A stretch of DNA of 27,335 nt from Pseudomonadota bacterium (GTDB taxonomy: Bacteria > Pseudomonadota > Gammaproteobacteria > Acidiferrobacterales > UBA6901), in assembly GCA_021785795.1 (NCBI GenBank), contig JAJYEK010000044.1:1-27335 (forward strand). The letters run 5' to 3'. Below, piece after piece: positions 15,394-23,798 of this stretch. The position numbers were made by a program, and so were the translations under genes. Position 1 is the stretch's first letter. Each line of letters opens with the position of its first letter. The notes under the pieces were generated by a model that saw only the letters and a list, made by a program, of their open reading frames with translations, made no database searches and was not told the DNA's origin.

Positions 15394-15401
<8 letters not shown>
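15063..15401 (-). CDS. atpQ: N-ATPase accessory protein AtpQ (AtpI-like)
   Basis: 112 residues. A charged N-terminus (about 1-37) precedes two membrane helices (TVWSGLGMMGLVGWSVAVPTL and SWTLMLLAIGLGLGCFTAWHW), the shape of AtpI-type assembly factors with conserved GLWVD between the helices. It overlaps atpC by 8 bp at the start and atpR at the end. AtpQ is the marker gene of N-ATPase operons, where it may assist c-ring assembly or import Mg2+. Confidence 0.87.
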
Positions 15402-17239
<1,838 letters not shown>

Positions 17240-17338
17240 TTATCCTGTCCCTGGCGAATAGTTATTCCTATCATAGCGGCTAACAATTTCACAGTCTTGC
17301 GACGTCTCGCTCACCCGGCAGCATCGGCCAATGCGAGG

Positions 17339-17355
17339 GATGTGGCCCTTTTGAT
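17339..17355 (+). repeat. 17-bp direct repeat, right copy flanking the N-ATPase operon
   Basis: GATGTGGCCCTTTTGAT, identical to 10332-10348. It sits in the 155-bp gap between the PII-like gene and atpD, so the two copies enclose exactly the N-ATPase operon. Confidence 0.75.
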
Positions 17356-17382
17356 TTTTTGTTCCGTTTTCGGATTCTCCGG

Positions 17383-17709
17383 TTAGATGTCTTCCGCACT
17401 TGCCGCGCGCCGGCTGCGGATGCGCATAACCATCTCCACGGGCAAGATGGCCACGATACCGTCGTCCGGCAGGCCCGAGTGCGCGGCCTCCGTGATGGCG
17501 GCGGCGATGTCGTGAGCCCTGGCCTTGTCGGTGAAGATCTCGATCCGGGCATGCTCGACCATCCAATCCTTCGCGTAGAAGTTCTTGTACTCGCCGTATC
17601 CCTTCACCTTTGTAACACTGATGCCCCGAACGCCAATCTCCTGCAACTTCGCCTCGACTTTCTCAAGGACACCCAATTGAATGATGGCGGTCACCTTTCT
17701 GAATTCCAT
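17383..17709 (-). CDS. PII-like signal protein with short T-loop
   Basis: 108 residues. The start MEFRKVTAIIQLGVLEKVEAKL and VRGISVTKVKGYGE are typical of the GlnB/PII fold. The B-loop region reads AHSGLPDDGIVAILPVE, where classical PII has TGKIGDGKIFVxxVE, so ATP binding may be altered. The T-loop between KGYGE (36-40) and HARIEIFTD (53-61) is only about 12 residues, lacks the uridylylated Tyr of GlnB/GlnK, and ends in aromatic residues (YKNFY). AGGAGG precedes the ATG. It lies upstream of the N-ATPase on the same strand, 155 bp away. It probably senses nucleotides or another small ligand, not nitrogen in the classical way. Confidence 0.85.
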   Translation of the reverse strand: MEFRKVTAIIQLGVLEKVEAKLQEIGVRGISVTKVKGYGEYKNFYAKDWMVEHARIEIFTDKARAHDIAAAITEAAHSGLPDDGIVAILPVEMVMRIRSRRAASAEDI

Positions 17710-17912
17710 GCTGCCTCCTGATTTGTATCACGCATTCGCGCATTCTCTGATTTCACGCGATCGAAGACGGTGCATTCGGATCGCTCCTACTCCGTGCCGG
17801 ACCTTTGCGCAGCCAGGCGCCTCGATCCAGGGCACGACATAATCCATCCATTGAACCAGCAGTTCGCATATGACTCACCCGAATCAATTCCGACTTGCCT
17901 CACTGTCTCCTG

Positions 17913-19040
17913 TCAACGCGGCACGGCGCAGCGGCACCAGATGCACGCGCAGTCGACATGATTGCAACTCGTATCCCTGCGCCGGCTGCGATAACGCCAC
18001 CGGGCCCAAGGCATGAGCAGGCGCTTGGCGATCGAGGGCCGGTACAGCCGGCGCAGGAACGCGCGCGCGTCGTGCGCGATCTGATATCGCAACGCCCAGC
18101 GGTAGCCAGCGTTACCGAGCAGCCCGTAGAGCGCGCGGTTGACCACCGAGGTGCGCAGCCAGGGGGCGATCTCTTTGCGCCAGCGAGCCTCGTAGTCGCC
18201 GCCGTCCACGAGGCTGCGCGCCGCGAGCACGCCGGAGCGGAGCGCGAGCCGCATGCCGAAGCCCCAGAGCGTGTCCTGAAAGCCGGCCTGCTCGCCCGCC
18301 ACCGGGTGGCGCCCCGACCAGGCCGAAGCGGGGATGCGGAAATTGCCGACCCCGCCGTGCGGGCGCGTGTTGCGCATCTCCAGCCCCGCGAGTCGGCGGA
18401 ATGCCTCGACGGTCCGCGCCACGTACGCGCTTTCCTGCTTGAACCCGGAATACATGCAGCTCTTCACCGTGCCGCGCCCGTTCATCACCAGCAGGTAGGC
18501 ATAGCCCTGAGGGGCGAGGGCCTCGTCGCAGATCGCCCAGAAACCGTCGTCCATGTCGGTCTCGAAGTGATATCCGACGGCGATCGCATCCGCGGCCTTC
18601 GGCCCCACGGCCAAGATGCCGGAGCCCTCCAGCCGTTCGAGCCGGCTGCCGAAGCGCACCTCCACGCCGAGCGCGCGCGCCTGTTCGAGCAGGGCGGTGT
18701 CGAGACTCTCGGGCCCAGGACCGCGCTCCACCATATAGAAGAGCGGCGCGTCGCTGCGCACCGGATAGGCCTGCCCCCAGGCGTCGAAGGCGGTGCCTTC
18801 ATGGCAGGCGCGATGTGCAAACGCCGTCGTCAGGCCCATCTCGCGCAGCTCATCGAACACGTCGCGCTCCGTCGTCCAGTTCTCGAGCCCCTGCAGGTCG
18901 CCCTGGAAGCGATAGCCGACCTCGTGCTGCGCCTCGTGCACGATCGCGCGCCGCCCGGCGCGCGCCAGCGTGATGGCCGCCGCCAAGCCCGCCGGTCCGG
19001 CGCCGGCAATCCGGATAACGTCGTTGTCTCGGACGCCCAT
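17913..19040 (-). CDS. FAD-dependent oxidoreductase, geranylgeranyl-reductase-like, with Cys-rich tail
   Basis: 375 residues from ATG 19040; a frame reaching back to 19226 only overlaps the YHS gene. The N-terminal Rossmann motif is GAGPAGLAAA (13-22). The stretch GYRFQGDLQGLENW resembles the motif after the first FAD site in geranylgeranyl reductase and related flavoproteins, and GFGMRLALRSGVLAARSL matches the C-terminal FAD-binding GxG segment where the gene product closes on the cofactor. The last 18 residues hold five cysteines and a histidine (C359, H361, C364, C366, C369, C371), a possible metal or Fe-S site. It starts 11 bp after the YHS gene. Likely reduces an isoprenoid or an unknown hydrophobic substrate. 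Confidence 0.8.
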   Translation of the reverse strand: MGVRDNDVIRIAGAGPAGLAAAITLARAGRRAIVHEAQHEVGYRFQGDLQGLENWTTERDVFDELREMGLTTAFAHRACHEGTAFDAWGQAYPVRSDAPLFYMVERGPGPESLDTALLEQARALGVEVRFGSRLERLEGSGILAVGPKAADAIAVGYHFETDMDDGFWAICDEALAPQGYAYLLVMNGRGTVKSCMYSGFKQESAYVARTVEAFRRLAGLEMRNTRPHGGVGNFRIPASAWSGRHPVAGEQAGFQDTLWGFGMRLALRSGVLAARSLVDGGDYEARWRKEIAPWLRTSVVNRALYGLLGNAGYRWALRYQIAHDARAFLRRLYRPSIAKRLLMPWARWRYRSRRRDTSCNHVDCACIWCRCAVPR

Positions 19041-19051
19041 TCGACGGCTCG

Positions 19052-19243
19052 CTACTTGTGCCCGTGTTGATGCCCGCCGTGCCCGTGGCCGCCGGGCGCG
19101 CCGCCCACGTACTTCTGCGGATCGGCGGCGAAGGTCTTGTGACAAGCCTCGGAGCAGAAGTAATACATCTGCCCGCCATAGTCCGTTCTGGCCGCTGCCT
19201 TGTCCGGCTGCACGTTCATCTTGCATACTGGATCGATCGTCAT
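19052..19243 (-). CDS. Small YHS-domain protein with His-rich tail
   Basis: 63 residues from ATG 19243, which follows AGGAGGGGG closely; a longer frame to 19318 is unlikely. YHS core: DPVCKMNV and MYYFCSEACHKTF. The C-terminus is a Gly/His tail (GGHGHGGHQHGHK) with five histidines, a typical soft-metal or Ni/Zn/Cu binding tail. It is the first gene of a pair with the flavoprotein, spaced 11 bp. It may load or sense metal for that enzyme's Cys-rich tail; inferred from context. Confidence 0.85.
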   Translation of the reverse strand: MTIDPVCKMNVQPDKAAARTDYGGQMYYFCSEACHKTFAADPQKYVGGAPGGHGHGGHQHGHK

Positions 19244-19307
19244 GTTCCCCCTCCTGTTTAAGAAACCCACGTTCAAGTCGCCGTCGAAGACGCGATGCCG
19301 TCGATCG

Positions 19308-19490
19308 TCACGACTCACCTTGCTGCTGCACCGCCCAGATCCGCCGCCCGAGATCGCGAATGGCCTCGGAGAGCGTGGCGCCCTTTTCCATGGGCGTTTT
19401 CACGAATTCCGCTTTGGCCAAGACGCCGACGATCTCTTACGAGCGACCCGGCGGCACACAGACGTTGGCGCCGTTCCGGAGCCGATCGCC
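19308..19490 (-). pseudogene. C-terminal remnant of an unidentified gene, with nonsense codon
   Basis: On the minus strand a frame ending at TGA 19308-19310 reads EIVGVLAKAEFVKTPMEK, then GATLSEAIRDLGRRIWAVQQQ. The same frame continues upstream through a TAA (19437-19439) into SCIGDRLRNGANVCVPPGRS, so a coding sequence was probably broken by a point mutation. I do not recognise the family; the ending faintly resembles flavodoxin-like proteins. No start or ribosome site is visible. The stretch 19244-19594 holds nothing else. Confidence 0.3.
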
Positions 19491-19594
19491 GATGCACGAT
19501 TCACGTTTGCTTCGAAACCTACGTCCCGCTCCTCAGTCAGTATGGCATCACCCTCAAGCTTGGTCTGCACTATTTACCATCTTCTGTCGGTTCT

Positions 19595-20251
19595 TTACGC
19601 ACCGCTCTGCATCAAGTCTGGGGTGCTATGTTTTCCCAACTTGAAGTGCAGATAAATGACTGCGCTTAGTATCGCGGCAAAAAAGCACCATATGGAAAAA
19701 AAGGCAACCGTGTGAATCCAGTAAGCCACCATAAAAAGCAGCAACGCCAGAACGCCGAAGATATTGATTATCTTATGGCTTGAAAAAAAGGAGCCGACAC
19801 ATGTTGCCGCAAGGTAGAACACCATCACCGGAACCCTATAATAATGCGGTGAAACATACACAATGTGTTCATCAACTTCGGACGTGACGGGAAATCTGAC
19901 GACCCAGTAAAGAAGGTACAATCCGACCGCTATTCCGATGAACTGGAATGCCAATATAACCTTTTTCCGCCAGGCCACTTTTTCCACCAAGCCGATGGAG
20001 AATGGCACAAACACCGGCCACAGTACGTGTGAGAACAGCGTAAACGCATACGTCATGATCACATTGAGCAACGGAGCATCGAACCGGAATGAGAGCCAGA
20101 GCATTCCCTCGATGATTTGCTGAACCCCGAACAAAAGCGGGATCATCGCAAACGGGATCTCTGCCTTCCGTTCCGCCTTTTTCAGAGTTGCCACACCGAG
20201 TACTGACAATGAAACTCCGGCGGTAAAACTCGCTGTTGCTGAAAAACACAT
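19595..20251 (-). CDS. DUF6629-like membrane protein
   Basis: 218 residues, starting MCFSATASFTAGVSLSVLG, the hallmark start of a family of bacterial membrane proteins of unknown function (DUF6629, recalled from memory). About seven hydrophobic segments are visible, with FGVQQIIEGMLWL and LFSHVLWPVFVPFSIGLVE as conserved-looking patches. AAAAGGAG lies upstream of the ATG. The base composition is visibly richer in A+T than the flanking metal genes, which fits separate acquisition. It is 104 bp downstream of cfa on the same strand and may be read from it. Confidence 0.75.
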   Translation of the reverse strand: MCFSATASFTAGVSLSVLGVATLKKAERKAEIPFAMIPLLFGVQQIIEGMLWLSFRFDAPLLNVIMTYAFTLFSHVLWPVFVPFSIGLVEKVAWRKKVILAFQFIGIAVGLYLLYWVVRFPVTSEVDEHIVYVSPHYYRVPVMVFYLAATCVGSFFSSHKIINIFGVLALLLFMVAYWIHTVAFFSIWCFFAAILSAVIYLHFKLGKHSTPDLMQSGA

Positions 20252-20355
20252 AGACCTTGGCTCCTTTTACCCTGGACCGGATCGATCCCACGCACTCAGC
20301 CGTGATACTTCCCGGCATCTGGTGATGTTTTTACACGTGATCAACATGGCTGACG

Positions 20356-21672
20356 TTAGAGATCGCGCCGCGTGAGCGGGACCGGGTTGGAAAAAGGTGC
20401 GCGCTTGGAAACCAGAATTTGATATATCCCGGTATTGCCTTCTTCAAACTGCATAGCACACGCGGCCATATACAGCCGCCAGATGCGATAGACGGGTTCA
20501 GTCACATATTTCAGCGCTTCTTCGTGGCGCTCATCCAGGCGTCTTACCCACTCGCGTAGCGTCAGCGCGTAGTGCTCCCTGAGACCTTCGACGTCATGAA
20601 TCTCAAAACCGCTATCTTCCATGAGTCCTTGAACCGTGCTGACGGTCTCGAGCTGACCATCAGGGAAGACATAACGATTGATGAATTCGGTCGAAAGGGT
20701 TTTCTTCCAACCGCCTTCATCGCTGGTGATGCCATGGTTTAGAAACAGCCCGCCGGGTTTGAGCGACCGGTGGGCAATTTCAAAGTAGGTCGGTAAGTTC
20801 TTCAAGCCGACGTGCTCGAACATGCCCACACTGACAAGTTTGTCATACTTGGCCTCGCCACGAAGGTCACGGCAATCGAGCAGCTCGACAGAAACTTTTT
20901 GTTCTAGCCCGCGTTGCTTGATTATTCCTTGGACATAGTCGTGCTGATTTTGGCTTAACGTAACGCCATGTGCGTTCACACCGTAATGTTCCGCAGCCCA
21001 GCAGATCAGCGCGCCCCAGCCGCAGCCGATATCGAGCAGCCGTTCGCCGGGTTTGAGCCGCAATTTGCGGCAAATGTGGTCGAGCTTGTTACGTTGCGCT
21101 TGTTCCAGGCTCTGACCGGCATCCTCGTAATAAGCGCAGGAATAGACCATCTGTTCGTCCATCCACAGCGCATAGAAATCGTTGGAAACGTCATAGTGAA
21201 AGGAGATGGCATGGCGATTGAGATCTTTGCTGGGACTGATGCCCAGTTTTTGCCTGAAGGTTTTTTCCCACTTGGGTGCGTTACTGCCGTTTGATGCCGT
21301 TTTGTCTGGTTTAATCCTAAATGCTTTAGCCGCAAGTGTGGCCTTCTCTATCAGGGACAGTTGCAACGAAGTCAGATGGTGACGCAGTTTGAGTGCACCG
21401 TAGAAGTTACCGTCAATGTCAATGAGTCCTTGAAAATAAGATTCAACGAGACGTAACGGATTGCGCGACAGGATGAGGTCCTGGAAAGCTTTTGAAGATC
21501 GGAAGGTCAGCGAAAACTCCGGGTGGTCGCGGCCAAGATGCACTTCGGAACCGTCCCACAGGCAGACGCGGAGACATCCGTCGAAATCCCGGAACAGGCG
21601 ACACAGGATGCGTTTAGCCAGCTCGATACCGGAGCTTGCAGGCGGCAATGTTATTTCCGATGAGGTTGCCAT
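20356..21672 (-). CDS. cfa: Cyclopropane-fatty-acyl-phospholipid synthase
   Basis: 438 residues from ATG 21672 behind AAGGAGC; an earlier in-frame ATG at 21732 would start inside the upstream gene. The enzyme adds a methylene group from S-adenosylmethionine to cis double bonds of membrane lipids. An N-terminal lipid-handling domain precedes the methyltransferase. Motifs: ISFHYDVSNDFYALWMD (157-173), SAM site LDIGCGWGAL (213-222), EHVG (286-289), and the C-terminal EWVRRLDERHEEAL. Length is slightly over E. coli Cfa (382). It helps membranes resist acid and other stress. Confidence 0.95.
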   Translation of the reverse strand: MATSSEITLPPASSGIELAKRILCRLFRDFDGCLRVCLWDGSEVHLGRDHPEFSLTFRSSKAFQDLILSRNPLRLVESYFQGLIDIDGNFYGALKLRHHLTSLQLSLIEKATLAAKAFRIKPDKTASNGSNAPKWEKTFRQKLGISPSKDLNRHAISFHYDVSNDFYALWMDEQMVYSCAYYEDAGQSLEQAQRNKLDHICRKLRLKPGERLLDIGCGWGALICWAAEHYGVNAHGVTLSQNQHDYVQGIIKQRGLEQKVSVELLDCRDLRGEAKYDKLVSVGMFEHVGLKNLPTYFEIAHRSLKPGGLFLNHGITSDEGGWKKTLSTEFINRYVFPDGQLETVSTVQGLMEDSGFEIHDVEGLREHYALTLREWVRRLDERHEEALKYVTEPVYRIWRLYMAACAMQFEEGNTGIYQILVSKRAPFSNPVPLTRRDL

Positions 21673-21700
21673 TTCACTGAGCTCCTTTCTCAATTGCGGG

Positions 21701-21898
21701 CTAGAGCTTACCCTCAACCAGCAACCGATCAATTTCCGCTTCCGCAGCCAGCCAATTCTCTAAATCACAACCGCCGTTGAATCCACCGCTCTCGGCGATG
21801 TAATAAGCCGCAACCTTAATATGGTGCTGGCGTTGCTCTTCGGTCAAACGGGTATCGGCTTTGGCTTTGCCGCTCTTGGACTTGGCATGGGTAATCAT
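21701..21898 (-). CDS. DUF2934-like small protein
   Basis: 65 residues with a basic start and the motif AAYYIAESGGF followed by LENWLAAEAEIDRLL, which matches DUF2934 (often annotated as a small helical protein of unknown role). AAGGAGG lies at ideal distance before ATG 21898. It ends 28 bp before the cfa start, so the two form an operon. Confidence 0.8.
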   Translation of the reverse strand: MITHAKSKSGKAKADTRLTEEQRQHHIKVAAYYIAESGGFNGGCDLENWLAAEAEIDRLLVEGKL

Positions 21899-22218
21899 GG
21901 TTTGCCTCCTTCGTACACTACTGTCCGGTTAACTGAAGGTGTGTCACGATCACACTCCCTTGCACTGTTGTTGCCGTGTCCATGATAAAAGCTGTGCGCT
22001 GCACACAGGTCAATCTTCCATTGTTATCGCCTCGATAAGGCGGCACACGGCTTTCCCATCCGGTACGTGTGCCTAATGGCGAATTAATACTTGCTCCCAC
22101 TGCGCCTGATCCGCAAGAGGATCGGAGAGCCGCCTACGCTGCCGACGGGAAGCTCTCAAAATGATCGCCTCGGCCTCGTGCCAGATTCGTGACAGGCTGA
22201 GACTGGGAATGGCACCGC

Positions 22219-22308
22219 GGCAAGCGATGCAAGTAGTTGATCGGAAATAACTTGCTGTCCCCCATCCTCCTTAAAATCTGGCGGGAGCGATTCCGACCCT
22301 CGGTACTA
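22219..22308 (+). other. Island end with degenerate 3' part of a tRNA-Leu gene, copy 2
   Basis: GGCAAGCGATGCAAGTA followed by TTGA (22219-22240) repeats the sequence at 10203-10224, and CTTAAAATCTGG with GGGAGCGATTCCGACC and CGGTACTA (22270-22308) repeats the tRNA-Leu 3' part of copy 1. Compared with copy 1, 16 bases between two CGAT words are missing, removing most of the T-arm; the anticodon position reads TAA instead of CAA, and CCA has become CTA. It is a decayed att-like site of a related element. Stretch 21899-22218 holds no recognisable gene. Confidence 0.65.
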
Positions 22309-22423
22309 TTATTTTCCAGGGTGGCCCTAGTGTGAACCTCTGTCCTGCATGTTGCCTTCCGCCTAATTCGAAGGTGTCGGCACACCCGGTTTCCTGATTT
22401 CGCGACTCGATGGTTGGCCTGCG

Positions 22424-22470
22424 GTTTCGCCATGCGAAGGTCGAGGGTTCGATCCCCTTCCGCTCCACTA
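22424..22470 (+). other. Second type of tRNA/tmRNA 3'-end-like fragment
   Basis: A T-arm GAGGG-TTCGATC-CCCTT (22443-22459) is followed by an acceptor-like CCGCTCC, A and CTA (22460-22470). No cloverleaf can be completed upstream. It looks like the 3' end of a tRNA (acceptor 5' side would be GGAGCGG) or of tmRNA, left by another integration. The last CCA is mutated to CTA. Confidence 0.45.
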
Positions 22471-22727
22471 TTTCTCTTCAGGGATACAAGCGGTTAGGGG
22501 TCACCCCCGAGCCGCGCTTGGGTTCGGGCGACCGTCGCCGTGTTTACACATCACCCGGATGAAACGGGGTAACTGATTACATCGATCACGTCATTACCTG
22601 GCCTCCTCCAGAATCACGGCTGCAGGATACGTTGAAGTGCGGTTCGGTCTTTTGGACATTAGTACGGGTTCGGCTGCGGACGCCAACTTTCTGCGAACCA
22701 GCAAGACTGGCTTAGTAGCGACACGCG
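22471..22727. other. Gene-free stretch downstream of the twin-DUF1566 gene
   Basis: No supported gene, and no hairpin with a U-run is visible beyond the stop at 22728. A 76-codon frame antisense to this region has no ribosome site or known family. Confidence 0.4.
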
Positions 22728-23798
22728 CTACACCTTCTGCCGCACCGCCCATACGTGAAAGTGCCGCCCATGTTTCTGGCCCACCCCGATGGCGCCCTTC
22801 TCCATATAAAGGGCCCAGGCCCAATCGGGCTCAAACAGGCTCGTGGTCGATGACCAGTAGGCTGCCTGTACTTCCTCAAACGGATGTCCACGTGGTAACG
22901 CCGGGCTGTGGGCGCTGCAATCGACGAGCGACTCCAGCTCATTGACGTTCGGCAGACGCCAAAGTTCGCCTTGCGGCTGCTCACGATTGAGGGCAGTAAC
23001 CGCTGCTAGTGCTTCAGGCCAGCTGACAGGCCCGTAGGTCAGATCGGCGCGGCGCATCCAATACAGGCAGGTGAGATGATCAAGCACTTTGTCGCCCTGC
23101 ACCATGAAGCGTGGCTCAGACCAGGCACAACCGGCGCGCCGCTCGCCATCTTGTCCGGTTCCGCGACAAAGAATTTCCCGACCTTGCACATCAAAGCATT
23201 GTCTTTGCCCGGTAGCAGGAAGCACGCGGCTTTCACCGCGCACCGGCCACACAAGATATGACTGGTCCTTGCCGCCGTAGAACATACGAGCGCCGTCCAT
23301 GTTCACATACCAAGCATGCGCCGAGCTGATCGCGGCGGTGGTCGAGCTCCAGTACCAGCCGGCAAAGACATTGAAGAAAGGATGTTGCTCCGGCAACGCG
23401 GGCCTGCGGGTCTGATGGCTCACCAGGCTGCGCAACTCACGTCGATTTGGCAGGCGCCAGTCGCTGAAACCGAGGGCCCTCTCGCGATTCATGCTGGCAA
23501 CAAAATCGAGCGCCTCCGGCCAGGTCATCGGGTACTCCGCGAGATTCGCATGGCGCGTCCACATCAAACCGGTGAGGCGGTCGAGCACAACATTATTATT
23601 ATTATTATGATGATGATGATGATGATGATGATGATCCATCTCAAACCGGGGTTCCGGCCACGGAACGCCGGCGCGGAATTCCGCATCCTGCCCGCTACCG
23701 GCGCAGGGGATGATCCGCCCGTCCCCGTCGTGGCAGCTCGTCTGACCGGTGCTCAGGTATCCGGACTGTTCAGGGATGTCCGAACCACGCGCGCCCAT
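22728..23798 (-). CDS. Twin DUF1566 (Lcl C-terminal domain) protein with poly-His/poly-Asn insert
   Basis: 356 residues from ATG 23798, which overlaps the stop of the UbiB-like gene (ATGA) behind GGAAAG. Two DUF1566 domains: about 70-186 (LDRLTGLMW, FSDWRLPNRREL, WYWSSTT, YLVWPVRG) and about 238-354 (LDHLTCLYW, LWRLPNVNELESLV, YWSSTT, HFHVWAVR). DUF1566 is a small C-type-lectin-like fold found in secreted or surface proteins such as the Legionella Lcl. Each domain is preceded by a Cys-containing strand (CHDGDGRIIPC, CFDVQGREILC). No signal peptide is evident. In front of the first domain nine His (56-64) and five Asn (65-69) come from a trinucleotide repeat. Fourth gene of a minus-strand chain. 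Confidence 0.85.
   Translation of the reverse strand: MGARGSDIPEQSGYLSTGQTSCHDGDGRIIPCAGSGQDAEFRAGVPWPEPRFEMDHHHHHHHHHNNNNNVVLDRLTGLMWTRHANLAEYPMTWPEALDFVASMNRERALGFSDWRLPNRRELRSLVSHQTRRPALPEQHPFFNVFAGWYWSSTTAAISSAHAWYVNMDGARMFYGGKDQSYLVWPVRGESRVLPATGQRQCFDVQGREILCRGTGQDGERRAGCAWSEPRFMVQGDKVLDHLTCLYWMRRADLTYGPVSWPEALAAVTALNREQPQGELWRLPNVNELESLVDCSAHSPALPRGHPFEEVQAAYWSSTTSLFEPDWAWALYMEKGAIGVGQKHGRHFHVWAVRQKV
23592..23633 (+). repeat. Trinucleotide microsatellite inside the DUF1566 gene
   Basis: Five ATT units (23592-23606) followed by nine ATG units (23607-23633), 42 bp without interruption. On the coding strand these are CAT (His) x9 and AAT (Asn) x5. Length changes by one unit stay in frame. 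Confidence 0.97.

Noticed and set aside
17895..19070. Plus-strand frame of 391 codons
   Set aside because: Antisense to the FAD oxidoreductase; no motif and no ribosome site.
21925..21955. CRP/FNR-like palindrome upstream of the DUF2934 gene
   Set aside because: TGTG and CACA half-words are present but the spacing is one base short of the consensus and the inner bases do not match.
22271..22468. Minus-strand 65-codon frame starting MERKGIEPSTFAW
   Set aside because: Same artefact: antisense reading of the tRNA-like fragment at 22424-22470.
22594..22824. Small gene downstream of the DUF1566 gene
   Set aside because: It overlaps the end of the DUF1566 gene in another frame, has no ribosome site and no recognisable family.
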